Assembly (NCBI RefSeq): GCF_004522155.1
Contig: NZ_SDEA01000011.1
Location: 32,646-96,645 of the forward strand
DNA length: 64,000 nt
Origin: Paracoccus luteus
Lineage (GTDB): Bacteria; Pseudomonadota; Alphaproteobacteria; Rhodobacterales; Rhodobacteraceae
Reading direction: 5' to 3'
In this document: one piece after another, positions 37,604 to 45,502 of the stretch
Layout: each line of letters starts with the position of its first letter
Numbering within the stretch: position 1 is the first letter of the stretch
Program-made: the position numbers and the translations under genes
Notes under the pieces: model-generated
Told to the model about the DNA's origin: nothing
The model's database searches: none
Seen by the model: only the letters and a program-made list of their open reading frames with translations

Positions 37604-38163
37604 CGATGACCCGCATCCTTGGCGCCGCGCTGGCGGCCGTCCTGACCCTGATCCCGCTGGCGCCGCGGGCGGACGTGCCGCTGGGCGACGACGGGCTGCA
37701 CAAGCCCGCCTGGCTGAAGACCAGCTTCAAGGATCTGCCCGAAGATCTGGCCGAGGCGACGGCGGCGCGGCGCACCCTGCTGGTGATCGTCGAACAGCGC
37801 GGCTGCATCTATTGCGCGCAGATGCACGAGCAGGTGTTCACCGACCCGCGCGTCGAGGCCCTGATCCGCGACCATTTCGACGTGGTGCAGGTCGACCTGT
37901 TCGGCGCGACCGACGTCACCGACCTGGACGGCGAGGTGCTGAGCGAAAAGCGCATGGCCGGCCGGTGGGGGGTGACGGTGACGCCCACGATGCTGCTGCT
38001 GCCCGCGGACCCGGAACCCGGCGTCGGCGCGGCCCGTGCGGCGATGGCGGTGATCCCCGGACCGTTGGTGGCGGACCAGACGGCGGCGCTGTTCGACTGG
38101 GCGCGGCAGGGCGGGCCGGCGACCGGGCGGACGCTGGCGCAGGTGCTGAAGCCGCCGGGCTGA
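37600..38163 (+). CDS. soxW: SoxW, periplasmic thioredoxin
   Basis: 187-residue thioredoxin-like protein, reduced by SoxV. A signal peptide (residues 1-24, ending APRADV) is followed by LLVIVEQRGCIYCAQMHEQVF (Cys69 and Cys72 in a CxxC) and the cis-Pro segment WGVTVTPTMLLLP. It overlaps soxV by 4 bp (ATGA). Similar RGCIYCA/DGCIYCA motifs in SoxW and SoxS suggest shared ancestry. A 158 bp regulatory gap separates it from soxX. Confidence 0.93.
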   Translation: MTMTRILGAALAAVLTLIPLAPRADVPLGDDGLHKPAWLKTSFKDLPEDLAEATAARRTLLVIVEQRGCIYCAQMHEQVFTDPRVEALIRDHFDVVQVDLFGATDVTDLDGEVLSEKRMAGRWGVTVTPTMLLLPADPEPGVGAARAAMAVIPGPLVADQTAALFDWARQGGPATGRTLAQVLKPPG

Positions 38164-38185
38164 GTTGCGGACGGCCGCGGCCGAG

Positions 38186-38251
38186 GAAAGATTTCCGTCT
38201 TTCTGCGATGCGCCAGAAAGTTTGTGGCGGATTTGATGAAAATCATTGACA
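38186..38251. promoter_or_regulatory. candidate regulatory region upstream of soxX
   Basis: The gap between soxW and soxX is AT-richer than its surroundings. It holds an inverted repeat GAAAGA-6-TCTTTC (38186-38203) and a TTGACA box (38246-38251). The repeat could be an operator for SoxR, which in P. pantotrophus binds the soxW-soxX gap, or part of a weak terminator. I found no good -10 box 17 bases after TTGACA. Confidence 0.3.
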
Positions 38252-38321
38252 ACGCGAAACAACCGTTTGCGGCCGGCAGCATGCTGCCTATGTTCCAGCC
38301 ATGACCCCTGGGGGAAGACGG

Positions 38322-38819
38322 ATGAACTGGCCGACCGACCTGCGCGAAAGCGCGCTTGCCGCGACCGCCGCGGCGCTGACGCTTGCCGCCCCGCAGGCGC
38401 AGGCCGCCGATGCCGTCGCGCCCGGCGGCGTCGTCTATGTCGATGGCGGCGTCGCGCAGTCGCTGACCGGCGCGCCCGGCAACCCCGAGGCGGGCAAGGC
38501 GATCATCTCGACCGCCGCGCTTGGCAACTGCGTGGCCTGCCACCAGATCAGCGCCCTGCCAGAGGTGGATTTCCAGGGCAATGTCGGCCCCTCGCTGGAC
38601 GGGGTGGCCGACCGCTATGACGAGGCGCATCTGCGCGGGCTGGTCGCCAACGCCAAGCAGACGTTCCCCGACACGGTCATGCCGGCCTTTTACAAGACCG
38701 AAGGCTTCATCCGGCCGGGCGAGGGCTATACCGGCAAGGCGCCCACCGGCGAGTTGTCCCCCGTCCTTGACGCCGAACAGATCGAGAATGTCGTCGCCTA
38801 TCTTCTGACGCTCAGGTGA
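38322..38819 (+). CDS. soxX: SoxX, c-type cytochrome subunit of SoxXA
   Basis: 165-residue periplasmic monoheme cytochrome that pairs with SoxA and accepts electrons when thiosulfate is bound to SoxY. Signal peptide ends at about residue 28 (APQAQA). The heme motif is CVACH (Cys70, Cys73, His74) and the sixth ligand is likely Met120 in DTVMPAFY. Start ATG at 38322 is preferred because GGGGGAAG lies just upstream; an in-frame ATG at 38301 would place that site inside the gene. soxY follows after 41 bp. Confidence 0.94.
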   Translation: MNWPTDLRESALAATAAALTLAAPQAQAADAVAPGGVVYVDGGVAQSLTGAPGNPEAGKAIISTAALGNCVACHQISALPEVDFQGNVGPSLDGVADRYDEAHLRGLVANAKQTFPDTVMPAFYKTEGFIRPGEGYTGKAPTGELSPVLDAEQIENVVAYLLTLR

Positions 38820-38860
38820 CGCGCGGGCCGGACCCGCAGACGACACGAAGGAGAATTCGC

Positions 38861-39340
38861 ATGGAAATGAACCGACGCAAGACGATCGCCCTGGGCGCGG
38901 GCGGCGTCGCGGCCCTGATCGGCACCGCGGCGCTGGCCCAGACGGCCCCGGCAACGACCACGGCACCGGCGGCCGCGCCTGCGGCCCCCGTTACCCCCGG
39001 CAAGACCGCCGAACAATGGATCGCCGAGTTCACCGGCGGCGCCGGGGTGACCGAGGGCGGGGTGGAACTGACCGCGCCCGAGATCGCCGAGAACGGCAAC
39101 ACCGTGCCCGTGTCCGTTGCCGCCGACGGCGCGTCCGAGGTGTTGCTGGTCGCCACTGGCAATCCGGTCGGCGGCGTGATGATCGCCCGCTTCGGCCCCG
39201 CCGCCGGCCGGCGCGAGATCGCCACCCGCATCCGCCTGGCCCGGACCCAGGACATCATCGGCGTGGCCAAGATGGAGGACGGAACCTTCCGCCAGGCCAC
39301 CGCCAACGTGAAGGTCACCATCGGCGGCTGCGGCGGCTGA
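38861..39340 (+). CDS. soxY: SoxY, sulfur-substrate carrier
   Basis: 159-residue periplasmic protein that carries sulfur intermediates on a swinging C-terminal arm. The Tat motif NRRKTIAL (residues 4-11) fits export of the folded SoxYZ complex. The protein ends in the diagnostic GGCGG with carrier Cys157. An Ala/Pro/Thr-rich linker (about residues 27-46) precedes the SoxY domain. Ribosome site AAGGAG. Immediately followed by soxZ. Confidence 0.95.
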   Translation: MEMNRRKTIALGAGGVAALIGTAALAQTAPATTTAPAAAPAAPVTPGKTAEQWIAEFTGGAGVTEGGVELTAPEIAENGNTVPVSVAADGASEVLLVATGNPVGGVMIARFGPAAGRREIATRIRLARTQDIIGVAKMEDGTFRQATANVKVTIGGCGG

Positions 39341-39372
39341 CCCGCCCGCCACCGCAGTTTCAGGAGAAGAGC

Positions 39373-39702
39373 ATGGCCGAGAATGTCAAACCCCGCGTCA
39401 GGGTGCCCGATACCGCCAGCGCGGGCGACATCATCACACTCAAGACGCTGATCAGCCACCAGATGGAGTCCGGGCAGCGCAAGGACGCGGATGGCCAGAC
39501 GATCCCGCGTTCGATCATCAACCGCTTCGTCGTCGATTTCGCCGGCGCCAACGTGCTGGACGTGCAGATGGAACCGGCGATCTCGACCAACCCTTACTTC
39601 GAGTTCGGCGTGCTGATCGACAAGGCGGGCGAGTTCACCTTTACCTGGTACGACGACGACGGCTCCGTCTACGAGGAAAAGCAGTCGATCGCGATCGCCT
39701 GA
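39373..39702 (+). CDS. soxZ: SoxZ, SoxY partner
   Basis: 109-residue immunoglobulin-like partner of SoxY. It has no signal peptide, as expected: it is exported bound to SoxY. Family features are RVRVPDTASAGDIITLKTLISHQMESGQR, FVVDFAGANVLDVQMEPAISTNPYFEF and FTWYDDDGSVYEEKQSI. The ATG follows AGGAGAAG. Length and position between soxY and soxA are standard. Confidence 0.96.
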   Translation: MAENVKPRVRVPDTASAGDIITLKTLISHQMESGQRKDADGQTIPRSIINRFVVDFAGANVLDVQMEPAISTNPYFEFGVLIDKAGEFTFTWYDDDGSVYEEKQSIAIA

Positions 39703-39783
39703 CAGCCCGCAGGGGCGCGGCGCGCGCCGTGCCCCGACCAGCCTGAACGCCGGCGCGCCGGACCGACCAACGGGGGAACCAAG

Positions 39784-40644
39784 ATGACCAGCACACACCT
39801 TGCGGCCGCGATGCTGGCGCTGACGCTGGCGGGCACGGCCCCGGCGCAGGCCGACCCCATCGACGCGACCGAGATCGTCATCAACGATGGCGAGATCGCC
39901 TTGCCGACCCGCGCCCCCGCGCCCGCGTATCTTGAAGGCGTGCTGCCCGAGGTGCGCTCGGGCTGGCTTTACCGCGACGAGGCGACGCGCGCCATGCAGA
40001 TGGACGATTTCGAGAACCCCGGCATGGTGTTCGCGGACCTGGGCCTGGACAGCTGGGAAACGCCCGACGGCACCCAAGGCAAGTCCTGCGCGGACTGCCA
40101 CAACGGCATCGACAGCATGAAGGGCCTGCGTGCCGCCATGCCCAGGATGAACGCCGCCGGCGACAATCTGTGGTCGATGGAAAACTTCATCAACGACTGC
40201 CGCGTCAACCGCATGGGCGCCGAGGAATGGGGCTGGAACAGCGCGCCCATGAAGAACATGACCGCCGCCATCTCGCTGCAATCGCGCGGGATGCCGGTCG
40301 ATGTCGCCATCGACGGCCCCGCCGCCGCGTGGTGGGAACGCGGGCGCGAGATGTATTACACCCGCTTCGGCCAGCTGGAGCTGGCCTGCGCGAATTGCCA
40401 CGAGGAGAACTCGGGCAAGAACATCCGCGCGGACCATCTGTCGCAGGGCCAGATCAACGGCTTTCCCACCTATCGGCTGAAGGACGCGGGCATGGTGTCC
40501 AGCCACCAGCGTTTCGTCGGCTGCGTGCGCGACACCCGCGGTGAGACGTTCAAGGCCGGGTCGGACGAGTTCCGCGCGCTGGAACTGTATGTCGCCTCGC
40601 GCGGCATGGGCCTGCCGGTCGAGGGCGTGGCGGTCCGTCACTGA
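39784..40644 (+). CDS. soxA: SoxA, diheme c-type cytochrome
   Basis: 286-residue periplasmic cytochrome that, with SoxX, couples thiosulfate to the SoxY Cys. Signal peptide ends at about residue 23 (APAQA). Two heme sites are present, CADCH (Cys102, Cys105, His106) and CANCH (Cys202, Cys205, His206), so this is the diheme form as in Paracoccus. Cys139 and Cys247 (RFVGCVRDTRGE) are placed as the axial Cys ligands, Cys247 being the active-site Cys that carries a persulfide in known SoxA proteins. Confidence 0.95.
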   Translation: MTSTHLAAAMLALTLAGTAPAQADPIDATEIVINDGEIALPTRAPAPAYLEGVLPEVRSGWLYRDEATRAMQMDDFENPGMVFADLGLDSWETPDGTQGKSCADCHNGIDSMKGLRAAMPRMNAAGDNLWSMENFINDCRVNRMGAEEWGWNSAPMKNMTAAISLQSRGMPVDVAIDGPAAAWWERGREMYYTRFGQLELACANCHEENSGKNIRADHLSQGQINGFPTYRLKDAGMVSSHQRFVGCVRDTRGETFKAGSDEFRALELYVASRGMGLPVEGVAVRH

Positions 40645-40719
40645 CGGCCCGGCCCGACGTTCCGCCCGATGCACCGACGACGACCGGCGGCCCGGCGGCC
40701 GCTGACCGGAAGGATTGCC

Positions 40720-42411
40720 ATGATCAACAAACGCGAATTCCTGCAGGCCGCGCTGGCGACCACCGCGCTGTGGGGCCTGTCGGGGCACGGCAACTGGGGC
40801 CGGCTGGCCGCGCAACAGGCGCTGTCGCAGGACAGGCTGCTGCAGTTCGACGATTTCGGCAACGTCACGCTGATCCACGTCACCGACATCCACGCGCAGC
40901 TGAAACCGCTGTGGTTCCGCGAGCCTGCGGTCAACATCGGCGTGGGCGAGGCGCGCGGCCGCCCGCCGCATGTCACCGGCAAGGATTTCCTGTCGATGTT
41001 CGGCATCGCGCCCGGCTCACCCGACGCCTATGCGCTGACCCACGAGGATTTCACCGCGCTGGCCCGGACCTATGGCCGGATGGGCGGCATGGACAGGGTG
41101 GCCACCGTCGTCAAGGCGATCCGCGCCGCCCGGCCCGACGCGATCCTGCTGGACGGCGGGGACACGTGGCACGGGTCCATGACGGCGCTGCGGACGCAGG
41201 GGCAGGACATGGTCAACGTCATGTCGGCGCTTGGCGTCGATGCCATGACCAGCCACTGGGAATGGACGCTGGGGCAGGACCGTGTGCGCGAGATCGTGGA
41301 CGGCCTGCCGTTCGCGTTCCTTGGCGCCAACATCTTCGACGCCGAATGGGACGAGCCTGCGTTCGAGCCCTACAAGATCTTTGACAAGGGCGGGGCGCGC
41401 ATCGGGGTCATCGGGCAGGCGTTCCCCTATCTGCCGATCGCCAACCCGCGCTGGCTGTTCCCCGATTACAGCTTCGGCATCCAAGAGGCGCGCATGCAGG
41501 AGGTCGTGGACCATCTGCGCGGCACCGAAAAGGTCGATCTGGTCGTCTGCCTGTCGCACAACGGCTTTGACGTGGACCACAAGATGGCTGGCCAGGTCCA
41601 GGGCATCGACGTGATCCTGACCGGCCACACCCACGATGCCATCCCCGAACCCGTGCTGGTCGGCCAGACGATCCTGATCGCGTCGGGGTCGAACGGCAAG
41701 TTCGTCAGCCGCGTCGATCTGGACGTGCGCGACGGCCGCATGATGGGGTTCCGCCACAAGCTGATCCCGGTCTTTTCGGACGTGATCGCCCCCGATCCCG
41801 ACATGGCCGCGCTGATCGACGCCGAACGCGCACCCTTTGCGGCGGATCTGGACGAGGTCGTCGGCACCACCGAAAGCCTGCTTTACCGGCGCGGCAACTT
41901 CAACGGGACGTGGGATGATCTGATCTGCGACGCGATCCGGTCCGAACGCGACGTCCAGATCGCGCTGTCGCCCGGCGTCCGCTGGGGGCCGTCGCTGCTG
42001 CCCGGCGATCCGATCCGGCGCGAGGATATCCACAACGCCTGCTCGATGAGTTATGGCCAGGTCTACCGCACCGAAATGACCGGCGAGACGATCAAGGCGG
42101 TGATGGAGGATGTGGCCGACAACCTGTTCAACCCCGACCCCTATTATCAGCAGGGGGGCGACATGGTCCGCGTGGGCGGGCTGTCCTATGCCATCGACGT
42201 GGCCAAGCCGATGGGGCAGCGCATCTCGGCCCTGACGCTGGACGGGGGCGAGGCGGTGGACCCGGCCAAATCCTATTCGGTCGCCGGCTGGGCCAGCGTG
42301 AACGAGGGGACCGACGGCCCGCAGATCTGGGACGTGATCGAGGCGCATGTCCGCAAGCTGGGCAGCGTCCGGGCCGAACCGCGCGAGACCGTCACCGTCA
42401 GCGGGGCATGA
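40720..42411 (+). CDS. soxB: SoxB, sulfate thiol hydrolase
   Basis: 563-residue dimanganese enzyme that releases sulfate from SoxY-bound S-sulfonate. The 5'-nucleotidase-like metal site is visible: VTDIHAQ (about residues 54-60), LDGGDTWHG, SHWEWT, CLSHNGFDVD and ILTGHTHD. The N-terminus reads INKREFLQAALATTALWG, a Tat-like signal with Lys-Arg where most SoxB have Arg-Arg. Start ATG at 40720 follows GGAAGGATTG. It ends the core operon; the SoxH-like gene follows after 136 bp. Confidence 0.96.
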   Translation: MINKREFLQAALATTALWGLSGHGNWGRLAAQQALSQDRLLQFDDFGNVTLIHVTDIHAQLKPLWFREPAVNIGVGEARGRPPHVTGKDFLSMFGIAPGSPDAYALTHEDFTALARTYGRMGGMDRVATVVKAIRAARPDAILLDGGDTWHGSMTALRTQGQDMVNVMSALGVDAMTSHWEWTLGQDRVREIVDGLPFAFLGANIFDAEWDEPAFEPYKIFDKGGARIGVIGQAFPYLPIANPRWLFPDYSFGIQEARMQEVVDHLRGTEKVDLVVCLSHNGFDVDHKMAGQVQGIDVILTGHTHDAIPEPVLVGQTILIASGSNGKFVSRVDLDVRDGRMMGFRHKLIPVFSDVIAPDPDMAALIDAERAPFAADLDEVVGTTESLLYRRGNFNGTWDDLICDAIRSERDVQIALSPGVRWGPSLLPGDPIRREDIHNACSMSYGQVYRTEMTGETIKAVMEDVADNLFNPDPYYQQGGDMVRVGGLSYAIDVAKPMGQRISALTLDGGEAVDPAKSYSVAGWASVNEGTDGPQIWDVIEAHVRKLGSVRAEPRETVTVSGA

Positions 42412-42547
42412 TCGTCCGGTCCCGTCCGCTTGAGGAGCTGTCCCCGTGGCCGCCTGCAACGGCACCGGAAATCATGGGCTGAACAATCCCCCCGCGCAGG
42501 GTTTATCCTTGCGTTTCCCCTTTCTTTCCTCCGCCGGAGCCTGTCCC

Positions 42548-43468
42548 ATGCCGATCACCCGCCGCCTTGCCCTGTCAGCCTCGGCCGTTCTGGCCGCGGG
42601 CGCGATGATCCCGCGCCGCCTGTGGGCGGTGACCACCCTGACCGCCGGCGACCTGCGGATCGACAGCGTCTCGGATGGCACGCTGGAATTGCCCGCGGCC
42701 TTTGTCACCGATGCGCTGCCCGACGCTGAACGTGCCGACATCATCGCCCGCTTTGCCATTCCCGCGGACCGTATCGTCACCCCGATGAACATCACGCTGC
42801 TGCGCCGGGGCGATCGCGTGGCGCTGTTCGACGTGGGGTCCGGCCCCGGCTTCATGCCCACGGCGGGCAAGCTGGCCGGGGCGCTGGCGGCGGTCGGGAT
42901 CACGCCTGCGGACGTGACCGACGTCATCTTTACCCATGCGCACCCCGATCATTTGTGGGGCCTGCTGGACGAGTTCGACGAGCCGGTGTTTGCCAGGGCG
43001 CGCCTGCAGATGGGGGCGGCCGAGCATGAATATTGGACCGATCCGCAGACCCCCGCGACCATCGGCGAGGCGCGGCAGGCGTTTGCCGTCGGCGCCGCGC
43101 GCCGGTTGGCGGCCGTCGGCGACCGCATGGCGCTGTTCGAACCGGACGCCGAGGTGCTGCCGGGCGTCACGGCAGTGGCGACGCCGGGCCACACGCCGGG
43201 TCACACCTCGTTCGCCATCGGCACGCCCGACACCGGGATCATGGTGACCGGCGACGCCATCGGCAACGCGACGTTCGCCTTCGCCCGCCCCGACCTGCCC
43301 GGCGGCGGCGATCAGGATCAGCCGAGGGCGGCGGAAAGCCGCAAGGCGCTGCTGGCGCGGCTGGCGGACGAGAACTGGCGCATGATCGGCTATCACCTGC
43401 CGGGCGGGGGGATCGGCCGCTGCGTGCGGCAGGGCGACGCCTTTGCCTTTGTCCCCGAGGCGGGCTGA
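42548..43468 (+). CDS. soxH: SoxH-like metallo-beta-lactamase fold hydrolase
   Basis: 306-residue periplasmic MBL-fold hydrolase. A Tat motif TRRLALS (residues 4-10) precedes the domain with the zinc motif THAHPDHLWG (HxHxDH), ATPGHTPGHTSF and VTGDAIGNATF, and His in YHLPGGG. The ATG at 42548 follows GGAG by 8 bases; a GTG 102 bp upstream with GAGGAG would add an extension with no signal features. P. pantotrophus SoxH is the same kind of protein and lies after soxG; here it follows soxB directly. Its reaction is not established. Confidence 0.8.
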   Translation: MPITRRLALSASAVLAAGAMIPRRLWAVTTLTAGDLRIDSVSDGTLELPAAFVTDALPDAERADIIARFAIPADRIVTPMNITLLRRGDRVALFDVGSGPGFMPTAGKLAGALAAVGITPADVTDVIFTHAHPDHLWGLLDEFDEPVFARARLQMGAAEHEYWTDPQTPATIGEARQAFAVGAARRLAAVGDRMALFEPDAEVLPGVTAVATPGHTPGHTSFAIGTPDTGIMVTGDAIGNATFAFARPDLPGGGDQDQPRAAESRKALLARLADENWRMIGYHLPGGGIGRCVRQGDAFAFVPEAG

Positions 43469-43480
43469 GGGCCACCTGCC

Positions 43481-44536
43481 TTAGGACGCACCGCCTGCGC
43501 GGCGATCGACCAGCCAGTCGGTCGCGATGCCGCCCGCCCACATGGACAGCAGCGCCGCCCAGGCCGTCGCGGCAAAGATCGCCGTCCCGCTGACGCCGTT
43601 GCCGACCGAACAGCCGCCGGCCAGCACCCCGCCAAAGCCCATCATCACCGCGCCGATCATGGCGCGGCGGGTCTGGCTGATGCTCTCGAACGTCTGGAAC
43701 CGCAGCTCGCCCCCGACCAGCGCGGCCAGGAACGACCCCAACAGGACGCCGGGGATCAGGCCCACGTCAAAGCCCAGGCTGGGAAACGGCGCCAGCAGCG
43801 CCATCAGCCCGCTGGCCGACGGCGAGGTGAAGGTGATCGAGGTCACGGGCACCGGCTCGAACGCGACCTGCGCATGCTGGAACGTCAGATAGAACCCCGC
43901 CGCGACCGACAGCCCGACGCCTGCGCCGAACATGAGGATGCGGTTCGGCACGCTGCTGCGCTGCGCCAGCCACAACGCGAACGCCATCGCCGCCAGACCC
44001 AGCGCCAGCCCCGACCACAAGGGCAGGGCGCCCGCGGTCGTCAGGTCGATGTTCGCCCCGTCAGGCGTGGTCCACAGGCCCGCGATCCGCACGTTCGGCT
44101 GCACCAGCACGCCGCGCAGCGTCATCTGCGCGGTCACCGCGAAGATCAGCCCCGACACGATCGACCGCAGGTTGCCGGTCGCGGCCAGCACCGCCAGCCG
44201 CCCCGGACAGCCGCGCGTCAGGATCATGCCGGACCCGAAGATCAGCCCGCCCGCCACCGCCCCGCTGAGGCTGCCCATCGCCATCGTCCGCGCCGCGCCG
44301 GGGTCCAGCGCGCCCGCCATCCGCGCGCCCTGCACAAGGATCGCGGCCGAGGCAAAGCTGAACAGCCACACCGCAAAGCGCGGCCCCATCCGCCCGCGCG
44401 ACAGCTCCAGCGTGGCCGCGCGCAGGCAGAACGCCGAACGCTGCGCGGCGACGCCGAAAACGATGCCGACCGCCACGCCGATCACGGCAGAGGCGGCGTT
44501 GTCGCCGATGCGGTCGCTCAGGAAGGTCAGGTCCAT
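43481..44536 (-). CDS. soxT: YeeE/YedE family sulfur transporter, SoxT-like
   Basis: 351-residue membrane protein with 9-10 hydrophobic segments. The family Cys are in AQRSAFCLRA, ILTRGCPGRL and LAGGCSVGNG; YeeE-type proteins move thiosulfate or related sulfur compounds across the inner membrane. Start ATG at 44536 has GAGAGGACC upstream; the longer frame adds an Arg-rich leader. It is convergent to soxH with 12 bp between stops. A YeeE-type gene, soxT, belongs to Paracoccus sox clusters, but there it lies beside soxR at the other end. Confidence 0.82.
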   Translation of the reverse strand: MDLTFLSDRIGDNAASAVIGVAVGIVFGVAAQRSAFCLRAATLELSRGRMGPRFAVWLFSFASAAILVQGARMAGALDPGAARTMAMGSLSGAVAGGLIFGSGMILTRGCPGRLAVLAATGNLRSIVSGLIFAVTAQMTLRGVLVQPNVRIAGLWTTPDGANIDLTTAGALPLWSGLALGLAAMAFALWLAQRSSVPNRILMFGAGVGLSVAAGFYLTFQHAQVAFEPVPVTSITFTSPSASGLMALLAPFPSLGFDVGLIPGVLLGSFLAALVGGELRFQTFESISQTRRAMIGAVMMGFGGVLAGGCSVGNGVSGTAIFAATAWAALLSMWAGGIATDWLVDRRAGGAS

Positions 44537-44853
44537 CGGTCCTCTCTCGCGGCGTTCGGTGCAGGCTAGTTGTTGCGGCGCGGGCTTTCCAGATCGCGCG
44601 CGGGACCGGCCGCGGGTGACGGGACGGACCGGGGACGTCATCGGCCTTTATTTTGGGGGTGATTCGTGATACAAGATCGTCACACGCCCCGCAACACGCA
44701 GGCTATGCCAGCCTGCGCGCCGCGGGGATTTCGCCTGCCTGTCCGGCCGCTGCCCGCCCGGACCTTGTCGAATATCACATCAGGATCCGCGGCGGTGCAA
44801 CCCGTCCTGGGTTCTTTTTGCGCCGCAAGCCGGCGCCACTGGAAGGAGACCGG
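44537..44853. promoter_or_regulatory. 317 bp divergent region: carD promoter and long leader
   Basis: Between soxT (minus) and carD (plus). A candidate carD promoter is TTTATT (44647-44652), 17 bases, TACAAG (44670-44675). It would give a leader of about 170 nt. Inside the leader AACCC-GTCCT-GGGTT followed by CTTTTT (44799-44819) looks like a weak intrinsic terminator, and a second GC stem (GCGCC/GGCGC, about 44820-44838) follows right before the ribosome site GGAAGGAG. This could be an attenuator. No gene is supported here. Confidence 0.45.
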
Positions 44854-45366
44854 ATGTCCAAAGGCAAGAAGAACGAGTTCCACCCCGACGATTTCGTGGT
44901 TTATCCCGCGCATGGCGTCGGCCGCATCATCTCGATCGAGGAACAGGAGGTCGCGGGCCTGCGGCTGGAAATGTTCGTGATCTCGTTCGAAAAGGACAAG
45001 ATGACCCTGCGCGTGCCCACCGCCCGCGCCACCGAGATCGGGATGCGCAGCCTGGCCAGCCCGGACATGGTCAACCGCGCGCTGGAAACGCTGAAGGGCA
45101 AGGCGCGGGTCAAGCGCGCCATGTGGTCGCGCCGCGCGCAGGAGTATGAGCAGAAGATCAACTCGGGCGACCTGCTGTCCATCGCCGAGGTCGTGCGCGA
45201 CCTGCACCGCAGAGACGACCAGCGCGAGCAGTCCTATTCCGAACGCCAGCTGTACGAGGCTGCGCTGGACCGGCTGACCCGCGAGGTCGCGGCCGTCAGC
45301 GGCATCGACGAGGCCGGCGCGCAACGCCGCGTGGGCGAGGTGCTGACCGCGCGCGTCGCCGCCTGA
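44854..45366 (+). CDS. carD: CarD-family RNA polymerase-binding regulator
   Basis: 170-residue transcription regulator (CarD/CdnL type) that binds the RNA polymerase beta subunit and stabilises open complexes. N-terminal RNAP-interaction domain: FHPDDFVVYPAHGVGRI and EMFVISFEKDKMTLRVPTARA; helical C-terminal DNA-binding domain: KARVKRAMWSRRAQEYEQKINSGDLLSIAEVVRDLHRR. Start ATG at 44854 follows GGAAGGAGACCGG. The last codons and the terminator after it are duplicated in tandem. Confidence 0.95.
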   Translation: MSKGKKNEFHPDDFVVYPAHGVGRIISIEEQEVAGLRLEMFVISFEKDKMTLRVPTARATEIGMRSLASPDMVNRALETLKGKARVKRAMWSRRAQEYEQKINSGDLLSIAEVVRDLHRRDDQREQSYSERQLYEAALDRLTREVAAVSGIDEAGAQRRVGEVLTARVAA

Positions 45367-45502
45367 GGTCTTTCGCGGAAGTCGTTGATCGGGCGGGGCG
45401 ATGCGCGCCCCGCCCTTTGTCATGCAACGCGCGTCGCCGCCTGAGGTCTTTCGCGCAAGTCATTGATCGGGCGGGGCCATGCGCGCCCCGCCCTTTTTCA
45501 TG
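45351..45502. repeat. tandem duplication (period 78 bp) of carD tail and terminator
   Basis: Unit 1 (45351-45424) and unit 2 (45429-45502) share GCGCGTCGCCGCCTGAGG, TCTTTCGCG, AAGTC, TTGATCGGGCGGGGC, ATGCGCGCCCCGCCCTTT and TCATG. Each has a terminator: 45391-45400 with 45406-45415 (10 pairs), and 45469-45477 with 45485-45493 followed by T5. Unit 1 has the true carD stop; unit 2 ends on the true stop of the convergent M20 gene. Both gene tails are thus copied. Confidence 0.9.
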
